Assembly: GCA_047602125.1 (NCBI GenBank)
Contig: JASGIB010000001.1
Span: 1 to 64,000 of the forward strand
Direction of reading: 5' to 3'
Source of the DNA: Pseudoluteimonas sp047602125
GTDB taxonomy: Bacteria > Pseudomonadota > Gammaproteobacteria > Xanthomonadales > Xanthomonadaceae
DNA: 64,000 nt
The notes under the pieces are model-generated. The model did no database searches, was not told the origin of the DNA, and saw nothing but the letters and a program-made list of their open reading frames with translations. A program made the position numbers and the translations under genes. Below, piece by piece: positions 26,736 through 35,083 of the stretch (the first letter of the stretch is position 1; the number at the start of each line of letters is the position of its first letter).

Positions 26736-27002
26736 TCAGCCGCGGAGCTTCTTCACCAGGTCGACGTACTTCTTCATCGCCTCGTCCGCGGCCGTGCCCT
26801 TGAGCTTGGTCCAAGCCTCGTACTTGGCGGTGCCGACGAAATCGAAGAAACCCGGCTTCTCGCCGCTGACGTCGCCTTCCGAACCCTGCTTGTAGAGCGC
26901 GTACAGGCGCAGCAGGGTGTCGTTGTCGGGGCGCTCGGACAGGTCCTTCACGTCGATCGCCGCCTGCTCGAACTGCTGCTTCAGGTCGCTTGCCTTGGCC
27001 AT
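26736..27002 (-). CDS. Acyl-CoA-binding protein
   Basis: An 88-residue protein with the ACBP fold signature: LLRLYALYKQGSEGD, then FFDFVGTAKYEAWTKLKG. ACBPs bind long-chain acyl-CoA in the cytoplasm and deliver it to enzymes. Bacterial examples are relatively scarce. Here it is divergent from a fatty acyl-CoA reductase that would use the same ligand, and upstream of a TetR regulator, making a coherent acyl-CoA module. Confidence 0.92.
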   Translation of the reverse strand: MAKASDLKQQFEQAAIDVKDLSERPDNDTLLRLYALYKQGSEGDVSGEKPGFFDFVGTAKYEAWTKLKGTAADEAMKKYVDLVKKLRG

Positions 27003-27087
27003 GATGCCTCCCGGGGTCGCGGGCATGACAGCACGGCACCGGCGGGGGGTCAATACGGCGCCGGATTGTCGCCGGACACGCGCTCTG

Positions 27088-27102
27088 GCACCGTAGCGGT
27101 GC
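27088..27102. promoter_or_regulatory. Possible operator palindrome in the ACBP/reductase divergent region
   Basis: GCACCG-TAG-CGGTGC is a perfect six-base-arm palindrome in the 123-base gap between the divergent ACBP and acyl-CoA reductase genes, 24 bases before the reductase ATG. It could be the binding site of the neighbouring TetR-family protein. This is a guess from position and symmetry. Confidence 0.3.
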
Positions 27103-27125
27103 GCCCACCATCCGGATCCGCGTCC

Positions 27126-29117
27126 ATGCATTACTTCGTCACCGGTGCCACCGGCTTCATCGGCCGCTTCCTCGTCTCCGACCTGCTCGAGCGCAAGGGC
27201 ACGATCCACGTGCTGGTGCGCAAGGATTCGCAGAAGAAGCTCGATGCCATCGGCAGGAAGATGGGCTGGGACATGAAGCGCATCGTGCCGGTCGCGGGCG
27301 ACATCGGCGCGGCGAAGTGCGGCGTCTCCGCCGCGCAACTGCGCGCGCTCAAGGGCAAGGTCAAGCATTTCTTCCACCTCGCCGCGATCTACGACATGGA
27401 TGCCGATGCCGAATCGCAGCGGGTGGCGAACGTCGACGGCACGCGGCACGCGCTGGACCTCGCCGCCGCGCTCGACGCCGGCTGCTTCCACCACGTCAGT
27501 TCGATCGCAGCCGCCGGCCTGTATCCCGGCATCTTCCGCGAGGACATGTTCGAGGAAGCCGAAGGCCTCGACGATCCCTACCTCGCGACCAAGCACGAGT
27601 CCGAAGGCCTGGTGCGCGCCGAAAAGCGCATCAAGTGGCGCGTGTACCGGCCGGGCATGGTGGTCGGCGATTCGCGCACCGGCGAGATCGACAAGATCGA
27701 CGGCCCGTACTACTTCTTCACCCTGCTCAAGAAACTGCGCGCGGCGCTGCCGCCGTGGATGCCGATGGTCGGCCTCGAAGGCGGGCGCATCAACATCGTG
27801 CCGGTGGATTTCGTCGCCGCCGCGCTCGACCACATCGCGCACAAGCCCAGGCTCGACGGCCACACCTTCCACCTCACCGATCCCGAACCGATGCGCGTGG
27901 GCGAGGTGCTCAATACCTTCGCCCGCGCCGGCCACGCGCCGGAAATGACCATGCGCATCGATGCGCGCATGTTCGCCTTCGTGCCCGGCGGCGTGCGCTT
28001 GGCCGCGGCCAACCTGCCGCCTGTGAAGCGCATGACCGCGATGCTGTTGCGCGACTTCCGCATCCCCAAGTCGGTATTGAAGTTCATCACCTATCCCACG
28101 CGTTTCGACAACCGCGAGACCGAGCGCGCGCTCAAGGGCAGCGGCATCGCTGTGCCACGGCTGGAAACCTATGCATGGCGGCTGTGGGATTACTGGGAAC
28201 GCCACCTCGACCCCGACCTGTTCGTCGACCGCACGCTCAAGGGCAAGGTGCGCAACAAGGTGGTGGTCATCACCGGCGGTTCCTCCGGCATCGGCCTTTC
28301 CACAGCGCAGCGCGTGGCCGAGGCCGGCGCGATCACGGTCATCGTCGCGCGCGGCGAGGAGGAATTGTTCAAGGCCCGCGACGAAATGAAGAAAGCCGGC
28401 GGAAAGGTCTTCGCCTACACCGCGGACCTCGCCGACATGGCCGACTGCGACCGCCTGGTCGCGACCGTGCTGAAGGAACACGGCCACGTCGACATCCTCG
28501 TCAACAACGCCGGCCGTTCGATCCGCCGGTCGATCGAACTGAGCTACGACCGCTTCCACGATTTCGAACGCACGATGCAGCTGAACTACTTCGGTTCGCT
28601 GCGCCTGATCATGGGCTTCATGCCGACCATGACCCACCGGCGCAATGGCCACATCATCAACATCAGCTCGATCGGCGTGCTGGCCAATTCGCCGCGTTTC
28701 TCCGCCTACGTGGCCTCCAAGGCGGCGCTGGATGCGTTCAGCCGCTGCGCGCAGGGCGAACTGTCGGGCAAGGGCATCAGCTTCACCACGATCAACATGC
28801 CGTTGGTGAAGACGCCGATGATCGCGCCGACCAAGATGTACGACAGCGTGCCGACGCTGACGCCGGAGGAAGCGGCGGACCTGGTGGTGAAGGGCATCAT
28901 CGAGAAGCCGAGCCGGATCGCCACGCGTCTGGGCATCTTCAGCGCGCTGATCAATGCGATCGCGCCGAAGGCCTACGAGGTGATCATGAGCACGGCGTTC
29001 GAGCTGTTCCCGGATTCGGCGGCGGCCAAGGGCGATCGCAAGGCACTGAAGGGCGAATCGCAGCCGAGCAACGAGCAGATCGCCTTCGCCGCGCTGATGC
29101 GCGGGGTGCATTGGTAA
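27126..29117 (+). CDS. Bidomain fatty acyl-CoA reductase (FAR)
   Basis: A 663-residue protein of two dehydrogenase domains. The N-terminal extended SDR has TGATGFIGRFLV at residues 6-17 and Tyr-x3-Lys in DPYLATKHES; the C-terminal classical SDR has ITGGSSGIGLS near residue 382 and YVASKAALDAFSRC near 527. Size, order and motifs match the Marinobacter bifunctional fatty acyl-CoA reductase (Maqu_2507 type), which reduces acyl-CoA via the aldehyde to a fatty alcohol, a precursor of wax esters. The neighbouring acyl-CoA-binding protein fits. A wax-ester synthase is not in this window. Confidence 0.88.
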   Translation: MHYFVTGATGFIGRFLVSDLLERKGTIHVLVRKDSQKKLDAIGRKMGWDMKRIVPVAGDIGAAKCGVSAAQLRALKGKVKHFFHLAAIYDMDADAESQRVANVDGTRHALDLAAALDAGCFHHVSSIAAAGLYPGIFREDMFEEAEGLDDPYLATKHESEGLVRAEKRIKWRVYRPGMVVGDSRTGEIDKIDGPYYFFTLLKKLRAALPPWMPMVGLEGGRINIVPVDFVAAALDHIAHKPRLDGHTFHLTDPEPMRVGEVLNTFARAGHAPEMTMRIDARMFAFVPGGVRLAAANLPPVKRMTAMLLRDFRIPKSVLKFITYPTRFDNRETERALKGSGIAVPRLETYAWRLWDYWERHLDPDLFVDRTLKGKVRNKVVVITGGSSGIGLSTAQRVAEAGAITVIVARGEEELFKARDEMKKAGGKVFAYTADLADMADCDRLVATVLKEHGHVDILVNNAGRSIRRSIELSYDRFHDFERTMQLNYFGSLRLIMGFMPTMTHRRNGHIINISSIGVLANSPRFSAYVASKAALDAFSRCAQGELSGKGISFTTINMPLVKTPMIAPTKMYDSVPTLTPEEAADLVVKGIIEKPSRIATRLGIFSALINAIAPKAYEVIMSTAFELFPDSAAAKGDRKALKGESQPSNEQIAFAALMRGVHW

Positions 29118-29134
29118 GGATCGGCAGATCCCCC

Positions 29135-29264
29135 TGTAGGAGCGGCTTCAGCCGCGACGGTTCTCGCGTGATCGTCGATGCGAAGCGGCATCGCATGAGC
29201 GACCCGCGCCATCGCGACTTCCGTCGCTCCTACGAAAGCTGTCGCGGCTGAAGCCGCTCCTACA
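29135..29264. repeat. SMAG/REP-like cluster
   Basis: Perfect 24-base inverted arms at 29135-29158 and 29241-29264, each starting TGTAGGAGCGGCTTC, enclose 82 bases that include a third, different unit at 29212-29233 (minus-strand form GTAGGAGCGACGG). The whole lies between the converging acyl-CoA reductase and Mrr-like genes, so it may fold into a large transcript-end hairpin. Confidence 0.85.
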
Positions 29265-29285
29265 GCGGCGTGCGCTTCCGTGGCC

Positions 29286-30269
29286 TCAATACGCCCTGCA
29301 CTGGAAGAACCGCACCGGTTCGGCGCTGCCCGAGGGCGGCTGCAGCTGCACGCGCGAGGCGGCGAGTTCCTGGTAACGCTCCAGCAGCGGGCAGATCGCC
29401 GACTTGGCGTCGTGGTTGGTATCCGCGAGATACACCAGCAGGGTGGACGGCGTCGACCACAAGGCGCGATCGACCATCGGCAGCGAACCGATGGCGCGCG
29501 CGGCCTGGTTGCGCTGTTCTTCCAGCGTCGCCGGATTCTCGTCGCGCGGCGCCGGCCAGACCGCGTCTGCCGCGGCGGGCTTCGCCGGGTTCGCGGCGGG
29601 TTTGGATGCGGCTCGGCGTGCGGGCGTCGCGGCAATCGCAGGCGACGATTCGGCTTGCGGCGCCGATCCGCCGTCGTTGCCGGCATGGACGAGCAGGAAC
29701 ACCGCGGCACCGGCGATCACGCCCAGCAGCCAACCGAACCAGGCGTGCTGGCGTGCACGGATGCGGGCCTGCTCGCCGATGGCATTGCGCTGCGCTTCCG
29801 GCAGGCGTTCGCGCAGTTCCGGCCAGAGGGTCGGGCCATCGAGCAGTTCGATCCGTTGCGGTTCCGCGAACTTGCGCGCTTCGGGCGCGAAGATCCCGGG
29901 CGTGGCCAGCAATCCGCCCTGTGCGCTGCGCAGGCGCATGGTATTGGCGAATTCGGCGATGTCGCCGGAACCCAGGACGTAGCTGGCGCCATGCTTGGAA
30001 GAGAGCAGCCAGGTTTCGCCATCGTGCTGCAGCGGGATGTCGGCCTCGTCGGAGGTCGCATCGGGGTCGTTGACGCGGACGAAGCCGCGGCCGCCGAGCA
30101 CGTCGAGCACGAGCTTGATGAAGTCGCGCCAGCGCATGTCGGACAGCGCGGCGACGCCTGCGGCCGCTTCCTCGCGCGGCAGGCGCACGCGTTGCAGGTA
30201 CCAGGTCGCCGCGAAGCCGATGGCCACGACGACGATCAATGCCAGCAGGAGGGAAGTCGGAAGGCCCAT
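29286..30269 (-). CDS. Membrane-anchored Mrr-like restriction endonuclease domain protein
   Basis: A 327-residue protein with an N-terminal membrane helix (SLLLALIVVVAIGFAATWYL, about 5-24), a PD-(D/E)xK/Mrr-type domain (WRDFIKLVLDVLGGRGFVRV, then WLLSSKHG and VLGSGDIAEFANTM, about 45-135), a second helix near 165-182 (WFGWLLGVIAGAAVFLLV), an Ala/Pro linker and a small C-terminal domain. The usual QxK active-site strand reads SSK, so nuclease activity is uncertain. Such membrane-linked Mrr-like proteins are widespread, with unknown role. The start at 30269 puts the helix at the N-terminus. Confidence 0.65.
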   Translation of the reverse strand: MGLPTSLLLALIVVVAIGFAATWYLQRVRLPREEAAAGVAALSDMRWRDFIKLVLDVLGGRGFVRVNDPDATSDEADIPLQHDGETWLLSSKHGASYVLGSGDIAEFANTMRLRSAQGGLLATPGIFAPEARKFAEPQRIELLDGPTLWPELRERLPEAQRNAIGEQARIRARQHAWFGWLLGVIAGAAVFLLVHAGNDGGSAPQAESSPAIAATPARRAASKPAANPAKPAAADAVWPAPRDENPATLEEQRNQAARAIGSLPMVDRALWSTPSTLLVYLADTNHDAKSAICPLLERYQELAASRVQLQPPSGSAEPVRFFQCRAY

Positions 30270-30311
30270 GCCAATGCGTCCAAGCGGTGATGCATAAGGA
30301 TAGACCAAAGG

Positions 30312-30375
30312 AAAACCCGCCAGCCCGAACCGCAGGGGAGGGAGACGCGCGGTCGAATGGGGACTGGCGGGTTTT
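30312..30375. terminator. Long-loop hairpin terminator between the phasin and Mrr-like genes
   Basis: Perfect twelve-base arms AAAACCCGCCAG (30312-30323) and its complement (30364-30375) around a 40-base loop, ending in TTTT on either strand. It would end phasin transcription before the Mrr-like gene on the same strand. Confidence 0.6.
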
Positions 30376-30410
30376 AGGGGAAACGCACGCGCCGCGGGCG
30401 ACGCGATGAA

Positions 30411-30938
30411 TCAGTCAGCGGGTTTGCTGCGCTTGGCGGCCTTGCGCGGTGCGGCTTTTTTCGCGGCCTTGGCCGGCGCGCGCTTGGCGGCGGCCTTCGG
30501 CGCCTGCTGGCGGCGCAGTTCGGCGGTGAGGCCTTCGACGCGGCGGGCGAGGTCGGCGAGGTCGTCGCGGCCCGGCACGCCGAGCTTGACCAGCGCCTTC
30601 TGCACGCGGACCTCGAACACCTTCTCGAGCTTGTCCCAGGTATCGGTGGCGCGCTCGCGGGCCTGGCCGACATGGCTCTCGACCGCATCGCGCACGAAAT
30701 CGGCGCGACCGCCGGCGAAACCGCGCGCGGTCTTCTCCAGGCTGAGGCCTTCCTTCACCAGTGCCTCGAACAGCTTGTGGCCTTCGGCCTGCGCGCGCCC
30801 GAAGGCGCCGACGCCGGCCAGCCAGATCTGCTGCGCGGATTCGCTCAGGGTCCTGGACAGGCGCTCGGCTTGCGCCTGCGCGTTGCCGGCGCTACCCGCG
30901 GTCTTCTTGTTGCCTGCGGTCTTCTTGAACTTGGCCAT
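30411..30938 (-). CDS. Phasin family protein (PHA granule-associated)
   Basis: A 175-residue protein with a helical phasin-like core (AQQIWLAGVGAFGRAQAEG, then LFEALVKEGLSLEK, about 35-70), a coiled-coil-prone middle and an Ala/Lys/Pro-rich basic tail (KRAPAKAAKKAAPRKAAKR) like histone H1. This matches the PhaF/PhaI type that coats polyhydroxyalkanoate granules and binds DNA. It is upstream of a patatin-like gene on the opposite side and 3 kb from a PHA-system family gene. No PHA synthase is in the window. Confidence 0.85.
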   Translation of the reverse strand: MAKFKKTAGNKKTAGSAGNAQAQAERLSRTLSESAQQIWLAGVGAFGRAQAEGHKLFEALVKEGLSLEKTARGFAGGRADFVRDAVESHVGQARERATDTWDKLEKVFEVRVQKALVKLGVPGRDDLADLARRVEGLTAELRRQQAPKAAAKRAPAKAAKKAAPRKAAKRSKPAD

Positions 30939-30995
30939 GATCGCCTTTCGCTGCGCTTGGGAATGCGCGCAGCTTGGCCGCCCGGACTAGAGCAT

Positions 30996-32264
30996 TCACA
31001 CCACGCGGCGTTCGCGCTTGCGTCGCGCGACCAGGCGTTCGGCGTCGTCCAGCGCACGGCGCAGGCGCGCGGTGGTGTCGGTGCTGCGCGGCGGTGCCGG
31101 CGGCAGCGCGCTGAGCACGGTGCGGTTCGCGTCGTCGAGCACCGATTCGCGCAGCGACAGTCCGTGCGCGGCGAGCAGCGGCGCGAGTTCCGCGCGGCGC
31201 TTGCGCAGGTCGTCGAGCGCGTTGCGGTAGCCGAGCTGGCACACGCGCCGGCGCGCGGCGAAGCTGAAGGCGTTGGTGAAGAACAGGTCGCCGTCGGTTT
31301 CGTTCGGTTCGAACACCAGCTGGTCGACGTTCGGGTATTGCTGCACGTAGCGCGCCAGCCCGACCTGCATGCGCGACTGCAGCAGGGTGCGGAAGGTCTG
31401 CGACAGCACCGCCGGCAAGCCGCCCTCGGCGAGGGCGTGTTCCGGGCGCGACTTGCCGTTGCCGTTGTTGTTGAACGGCACCAGCGGGTTCACCCCCAGC
31501 AGCAGGTCGATGCCGCGTTCCAGCAGCACCGAGGCGTGCATGGTCCGGCGCAGCGCGCCGTCGACGAACTGGCGACCCCGCACATCCACAGGCGGATAGA
31601 GTCCCGGCAGCGCAGCGCTGGCCTGCACCGCCTGCGAGATCGGAACGTCGTCCCAGCCTTCGCCGCCGAAACGCACCGCTTCGCCGTTGTCGAGGTCGAC
31701 CGCGACCACGTACAGCGGGCGGTCGAGTTCGCGGAAATCGTTGCTGCGCCCGCGCCGGGTAAAGATTTCGCGCAGGAAGGCCTCGATCCGCGCGTTGTCG
31801 AACAGGCCGGTCGGCACCAGCCCGCCGAAGCGGTTGAGCAGGTCCGACCAGCGCGCGTCGCGCGGCCCCCACAGCAGCCCGCGCCACCACTCGAAGGTGA
31901 GCCGCGGCAGGCTCGCGGCGCGGCGGGCGTATTCGAACATCGCCGGGCGCAGGAAGGTTTCCGGGCGGAAGCGCACGTCGTCGCTGTCGCCGGTGATGAA
32001 GATCCGGCACATCTCGCCGGCGGTCATGCGGTTGGCGAGGCCGGCGGCGAGGAAGGCGCCGCTGCTGACGCCGACGTAGCAATCCATGCGGGTGAGGTCG
32101 AGGCCCTCGATCGCGTCCTCGAGCGCGCGCAACGCGCCGAGTTCGTACATGCCGCCGATCGGGCCGCCGCCGGCGATGGCGAGGCCGATGCGCGGGTTGG
32201 AACCTTGCGGGGCGCGGCTGCGCCCGGGTCTGGTCGCGCGCGGCGCGGCATGGAGGGAAAGCAT
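30996..32264 (-). CDS. Patatin-like phospholipase family protein
   Basis: A 422-residue patatin-type lipid hydrolase. It has the oxyanion loop GGGPIGG at residues 32-38, the nucleophile elbow GVSSG at 65-69 and the DGA triad segment (FVDGALR) near 235, so the Ser-Asp dyad is intact. No signal peptide, so it likely acts inside the cell. A minus-strand -10 box TACACT lies exactly six bases before the ATG, which suggests a leaderless transcript. Location beside a phasin gene allows a role in PHA or membrane lipid turnover, but the substrate is not known. Confidence 0.88.
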   Translation of the reverse strand: MLSLHAAPRATRPGRSRAPQGSNPRIGLAIAGGGPIGGMYELGALRALEDAIEGLDLTRMDCYVGVSSGAFLAAGLANRMTAGEMCRIFITGDSDDVRFRPETFLRPAMFEYARRAASLPRLTFEWWRGLLWGPRDARWSDLLNRFGGLVPTGLFDNARIEAFLREIFTRRGRSNDFRELDRPLYVVAVDLDNGEAVRFGGEGWDDVPISQAVQASAALPGLYPPVDVRGRQFVDGALRRTMHASVLLERGIDLLLGVNPLVPFNNNGNGKSRPEHALAEGGLPAVLSQTFRTLLQSRMQVGLARYVQQYPNVDQLVFEPNETDGDLFFTNAFSFAARRRVCQLGYRNALDDLRKRRAELAPLLAAHGLSLRESVLDDANRTVLSALPPAPPRSTDTTARLRRALDDAERLVARRKRERRVV

Positions 32265-32270
32265 GCGGCG

Positions 32271-32276
32271 AGTGTA
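32271..32276 (-). promoter_or_regulatory. -10 box of a probably leaderless patatin transcript
   Basis: TACACT on the minus strand with six bases to the ATG at 32264, the same spacing as at the epimerase and nfuA genes. No Shine-Dalgarno sequence is seen. Confidence 0.4.
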
Positions 32277-32316
32277 GCGGTTTGCCCGCGCGGCCCGCAG
32301 CCGGGATGATGCGGGC

Positions 32317-33021
32317 ATGAGCACGAGCGCCGCATCGCGCCGGCTGGCGCGGCGACTGGCCTGCCACCAGGCCCTGTTCGATCCGGTGCGCGAACCCCGC
32401 AACCGCCTGCGCTGGCTGCCGGAACTGCGGCGCTGGCAGGCTGCGCGGCTGCGCGAGGGCTTCGCGCGCTTCCTCGACGATCCGTCGCGGCGGCCGGCGG
32501 CGGAGTTCTTCCTCACAGACGTCTATGGCGACCACGATTTCAGTCGCCGCGATGCCGACATCGCGCGCGTGCTGCCGGCGATGCAGAAATTGCTGCCGGC
32601 GGCCCTGCTGGAAACCGTGGCGGATGCGATCGAACTCGGCGCGCTCACCCAGGCCCTGGACCTGCGCATGGCGGGATTGCTGCACGACATCGCGCCGCGG
32701 CGCCGCAAGCTCGACCTGGCGCTGTATGCGCGGGCCTATCGCGAGTGCGGATTGCCGCGCCTGCGCGAGCGCCAGATCGCGCTGATCGCCGAAGTCGGCG
32801 ACGGACTGGCGGCGGCGTTGCGCATGCCGGGCGTGGCGACGCTGCTGCGCCTGTCGCGGGTGCCGGCGCGCGCGGCCGGGCTGTCGGAACTGCAGGGTTT
32901 CCTCGAACGCGGCTTCGAGGCGTTCGCCGCGCTCGGCGACGCGCCGCGCTTCATCGAGGAGATCCGGCGCGAGGAAAGGGCGTTCTCGCGCGGACTGTTT
33001 GCCGGCGAGCCGGGGGCGTGA
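32317..33021 (+). CDS. Conserved hypothetical protein (FFLTDVYG motif)
   Basis: A 234-residue, mainly helical, arginine-rich soluble protein without signal peptide. FFLTDVYGDHDFSRRD at about residues 65-80 looks like a conserved motif of an uncharacterised proteobacterial family that I recognise by pattern but cannot name with certainty. It is divergent from the patatin gene across 52 bases. Function unknown. Confidence 0.7.
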   Translation: MSTSAASRRLARRLACHQALFDPVREPRNRLRWLPELRRWQAARLREGFARFLDDPSRRPAAEFFLTDVYGDHDFSRRDADIARVLPAMQKLLPAALLETVADAIELGALTQALDLRMAGLLHDIAPRRRKLDLALYARAYRECGLPRLRERQIALIAEVGDGLAAALRMPGVATLLRLSRVPARAAGLSELQGFLERGFEAFAALGDAPRFIEEIRREERAFSRGLFAGEPGA

Positions 33022-33036
33022 CCGACAGAAGCAACG

Positions 33037-33864
33037 CTATGGGGTTGGATGATTCGATGCGGCTTGCTTCGCCTGCTCCGCGGCGGGATCAATCGGTGAA
33101 GTGTCCCAGGGCGCCAATCTCTCCAGTGCGTCCTCGAATTCGGTTTTCATGCTTTCGAGTGCATACCAGGTGGCGGTGCATGCGGCCGCTTCGCCCCTCG
33201 CCAGCGGCAGCAATTCGCTCCGATGCAGGCGTATTTGTGCGAGCGCTTCGGTCGCCCCCAACGGATCGGCGATGACGGGCGCCTTGGCCATGGTGCTGGA
33301 TGAGACGTAATGCCTGAGCGGATTGTCGGCAGCTTGCAGACTGGCGGGCAACAACTCCTGCACCCTGGCGGGATAGGCGCCACGATAGGCCTCGATCTGG
33401 GGAAACAGAGTTCGTTCGGCGGCATAGGTAGCGACCAGGTCTCCGGCGAGATTCGGATCGTCCAGCAGTCGCAGATCCCCGGAATTCTGCAGCGCTTGCA
33501 ATTGGCTGTCGTGTAGCCATGGAGTCGGTGTGATGGTGCTTTCCGCGAAGTCGGCGAGCAGCTTTTCCGGTGTTTCGCTCGCCTGGGCGGGGTCGTCCAG
33601 GTATCGGATCACCACTTCCAGCGCCTGGCGCTTCCTGACGACGGCGATATTCTGGATCTTGTGGATGGTCCACAGATTGCTTCGGATTTCGTTGGCGATC
33701 TGCGCGAGGTGCTCGTGGGTCCGGCTCGCATCCTCGCGATCCTGCCGCCAGTCGTCGAAGGCGAGGGCGGCGAGGATGCCGGCGAGGACGATGACGAATT
33801 CCACCAACACCGAGAACCAGTCGTGCTCGGCGAAGCGCTGGGCGATCCGGCGGTGCAACAGCAT
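33037..33864 (-). CDS. DUF6090-like single-pass membrane protein
   Basis: A 275-residue protein with one N-terminal helix (VLVEFVIVLAGILAALAFDDW, about 20-40; the last residues FDDWRQ mark its cytoplasmic or periplasmic edge) and a large helical domain after it. The pattern of a helix ending in an asparagine- or aspartate-tryptophan pair, then a long helical region, resembles DUF6090 proteins of unknown role. The base composition is a little less GC-rich than around. It converges on the hypothetical gene with a 15-base gap. Confidence 0.6.
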   Translation of the reverse strand: MLLHRRIAQRFAEHDWFSVLVEFVIVLAGILAALAFDDWRQDREDASRTHEHLAQIANEIRSNLWTIHKIQNIAVVRKRQALEVVIRYLDDPAQASETPEKLLADFAESTITPTPWLHDSQLQALQNSGDLRLLDDPNLAGDLVATYAAERTLFPQIEAYRGAYPARVQELLPASLQAADNPLRHYVSSSTMAKAPVIADPLGATEALAQIRLHRSELLPLARGEAAACTATWYALESMKTEFEDALERLAPWDTSPIDPAAEQAKQAASNHPTP

Positions 33865-33941
33865 TGGTTTCCCCCTCTGCGACTTCGCCGTAATCAACGG
33901 CAACAACGCCAGCGGCGATGGCGCTGTTTGGCGGAGTCCGT

Positions 33942-34217
33942 TTAGTCGAATCGCTCGGCCAGCACCCTGCGGATTTCCTGCTCCACCGTGCCCTTCAGCG
34001 CCGAGAGCAGGAAGCCGAGCTGTGCGGTGACGCGGATCTGCTTCTCGCCCAGATGAATGCGACCGTCCACGCCGCTGCGGTTGAAATGCAGGTCGTCGCC
34101 GTCCCAGCCGTAGTCCATGTCGAACTTCGAGGCGAGCTTTTTCGCGATGTCCTCGACCGCCTTGCGCGCCTTGGGCAGCGGCAGCGAATGCTTGTGGCGG
34201 ATGTCGATCGAGCTCAT
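33942..34217 (-). CDS. Polyhydroxyalkanoic acid system family protein
   Basis: A 91-residue protein starting MSSIDIRHKHSLPLPKARKAV, with LASKFDMDYGWDGDDLHF and RIHLGEKQIRVTAQLGFLL, the pattern of the small PHA_gran_rgn family found with PHA synthesis genes. It is predicted to be cytoplasmic. Together with the phasin 3 kb away it suggests the cell stores PHA. Its molecular role is not established. Confidence 0.8.
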   Translation of the reverse strand: MSSIDIRHKHSLPLPKARKAVEDIAKKLASKFDMDYGWDGDDLHFNRSGVDGRIHLGEKQIRVTAQLGFLLSALKGTVEQEIRRVLAERFD

Positions 34218-34300
34218 GGGCGGGCGGCGTGGTGGACCGGCGCGAAGACTAGCATCCGGACCCGGCCGCGGCGGGGCGACCCGTGCTAGATTCGCCGCGC

Positions 34301-35083
34301 GTGGACGCCCTCAAGCTTCGATTCAACCACAACGGCACGGAACTTCCGCTCGGCCCCGGGATGCACGGCATCGGCCGCGGAGGCGACGATGCCATCGGAC
34401 TGGTCAGCGACCAGCAGTCGCCCCTGCTGCGCTTCTGCGTGGACCGGCGCGGGGTCTGGCTGACCGTCGCCGATGGCGTGCGCGGCATCCACGTGAATGG
34501 CCGCCCGGTGCGGCGCATGGCGATGCTGCGCCCCGGCGACGCGATCCATGCCGAGGGCAGCGAACTGACCCTGATGCGCGACCAACCGCCCGCGAATTCG
34601 CCGTTGCCGAACGTGGCCGACACGCCCGGCGACCTGCGCCTGGTGCTGCGTGGCGTCGGCGGGCATTACCACGGCCGCAGCATCACCCTCGAGCGGCCGC
34701 GCTTGGTCGGGCGCGCGCCCGAGGCCGACATCCGCATCGACAACCAGGCCTTTCCCGAGCGCCATGCGCGGCTCGAGCACCACGACGGCCACGTGTTGCT
34801 GCGCGACCTCGATTCGGGCGAGGCCAGCGCCGTCAACGGCAAGGCGGTGCGCGACGCGCTGCTGCTGCCCGGCGACCAGGTGGTGTTCGACGCCCAGCAT
34901 CGCTTCGTGGTGGAGGCCCCGGCGCGGATGCTGCAGCCGGAAAAGGCGGTCGAGATCGACCTCGCCTCCACCCGCATGGGCGAACGCCGCAAACCCCGTG
35001 CGCGGCGACTGCCGTGGTTGCTGATCGCGGCCCTGCTGATCGCCGGCGCGCTCAGCCTGTTGCTGCTGTTCGGGGTCGGCTGA
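34301..35083 (+). CDS. FHA-domain protein with C-terminal membrane anchor
   Basis: A protein of about 260 residues. The central forkhead-associated domain (LVGRAPEADIRIDNQAFPE, then HARLEHHDGHVLLRDL and AVNGKAV, about 130-200) would bind phosphothreonine. The N-terminal 90 residues look like a second, degenerate FHA unit (GIGRGGDDAIGL, GIHVNGRPV). A single helix (LPWLLIAALLIAGALSLLLL) ends the protein, a tail-anchored layout. The GTG at 34301 is preferred because TAGATT lies eight bases upstream, suggesting leaderless transcription; GTG at 34283 is an alternative. It overlaps msrQ tail-to-tail by 32 bases. Confidence 0.75.
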   Translation: MDALKLRFNHNGTELPLGPGMHGIGRGGDDAIGLVSDQQSPLLRFCVDRRGVWLTVADGVRGIHVNGRPVRRMAMLRPGDAIHAEGSELTLMRDQPPANSPLPNVADTPGDLRLVLRGVGGHYHGRSITLERPRLVGRAPEADIRIDNQAFPERHARLEHHDGHVLLRDLDSGEASAVNGKAVRDALLLPGDQVVFDAQHRFVVEAPARMLQPEKAVEIDLASTRMGERRKPRARRLPWLLIAALLIAGALSLLLLFGVG

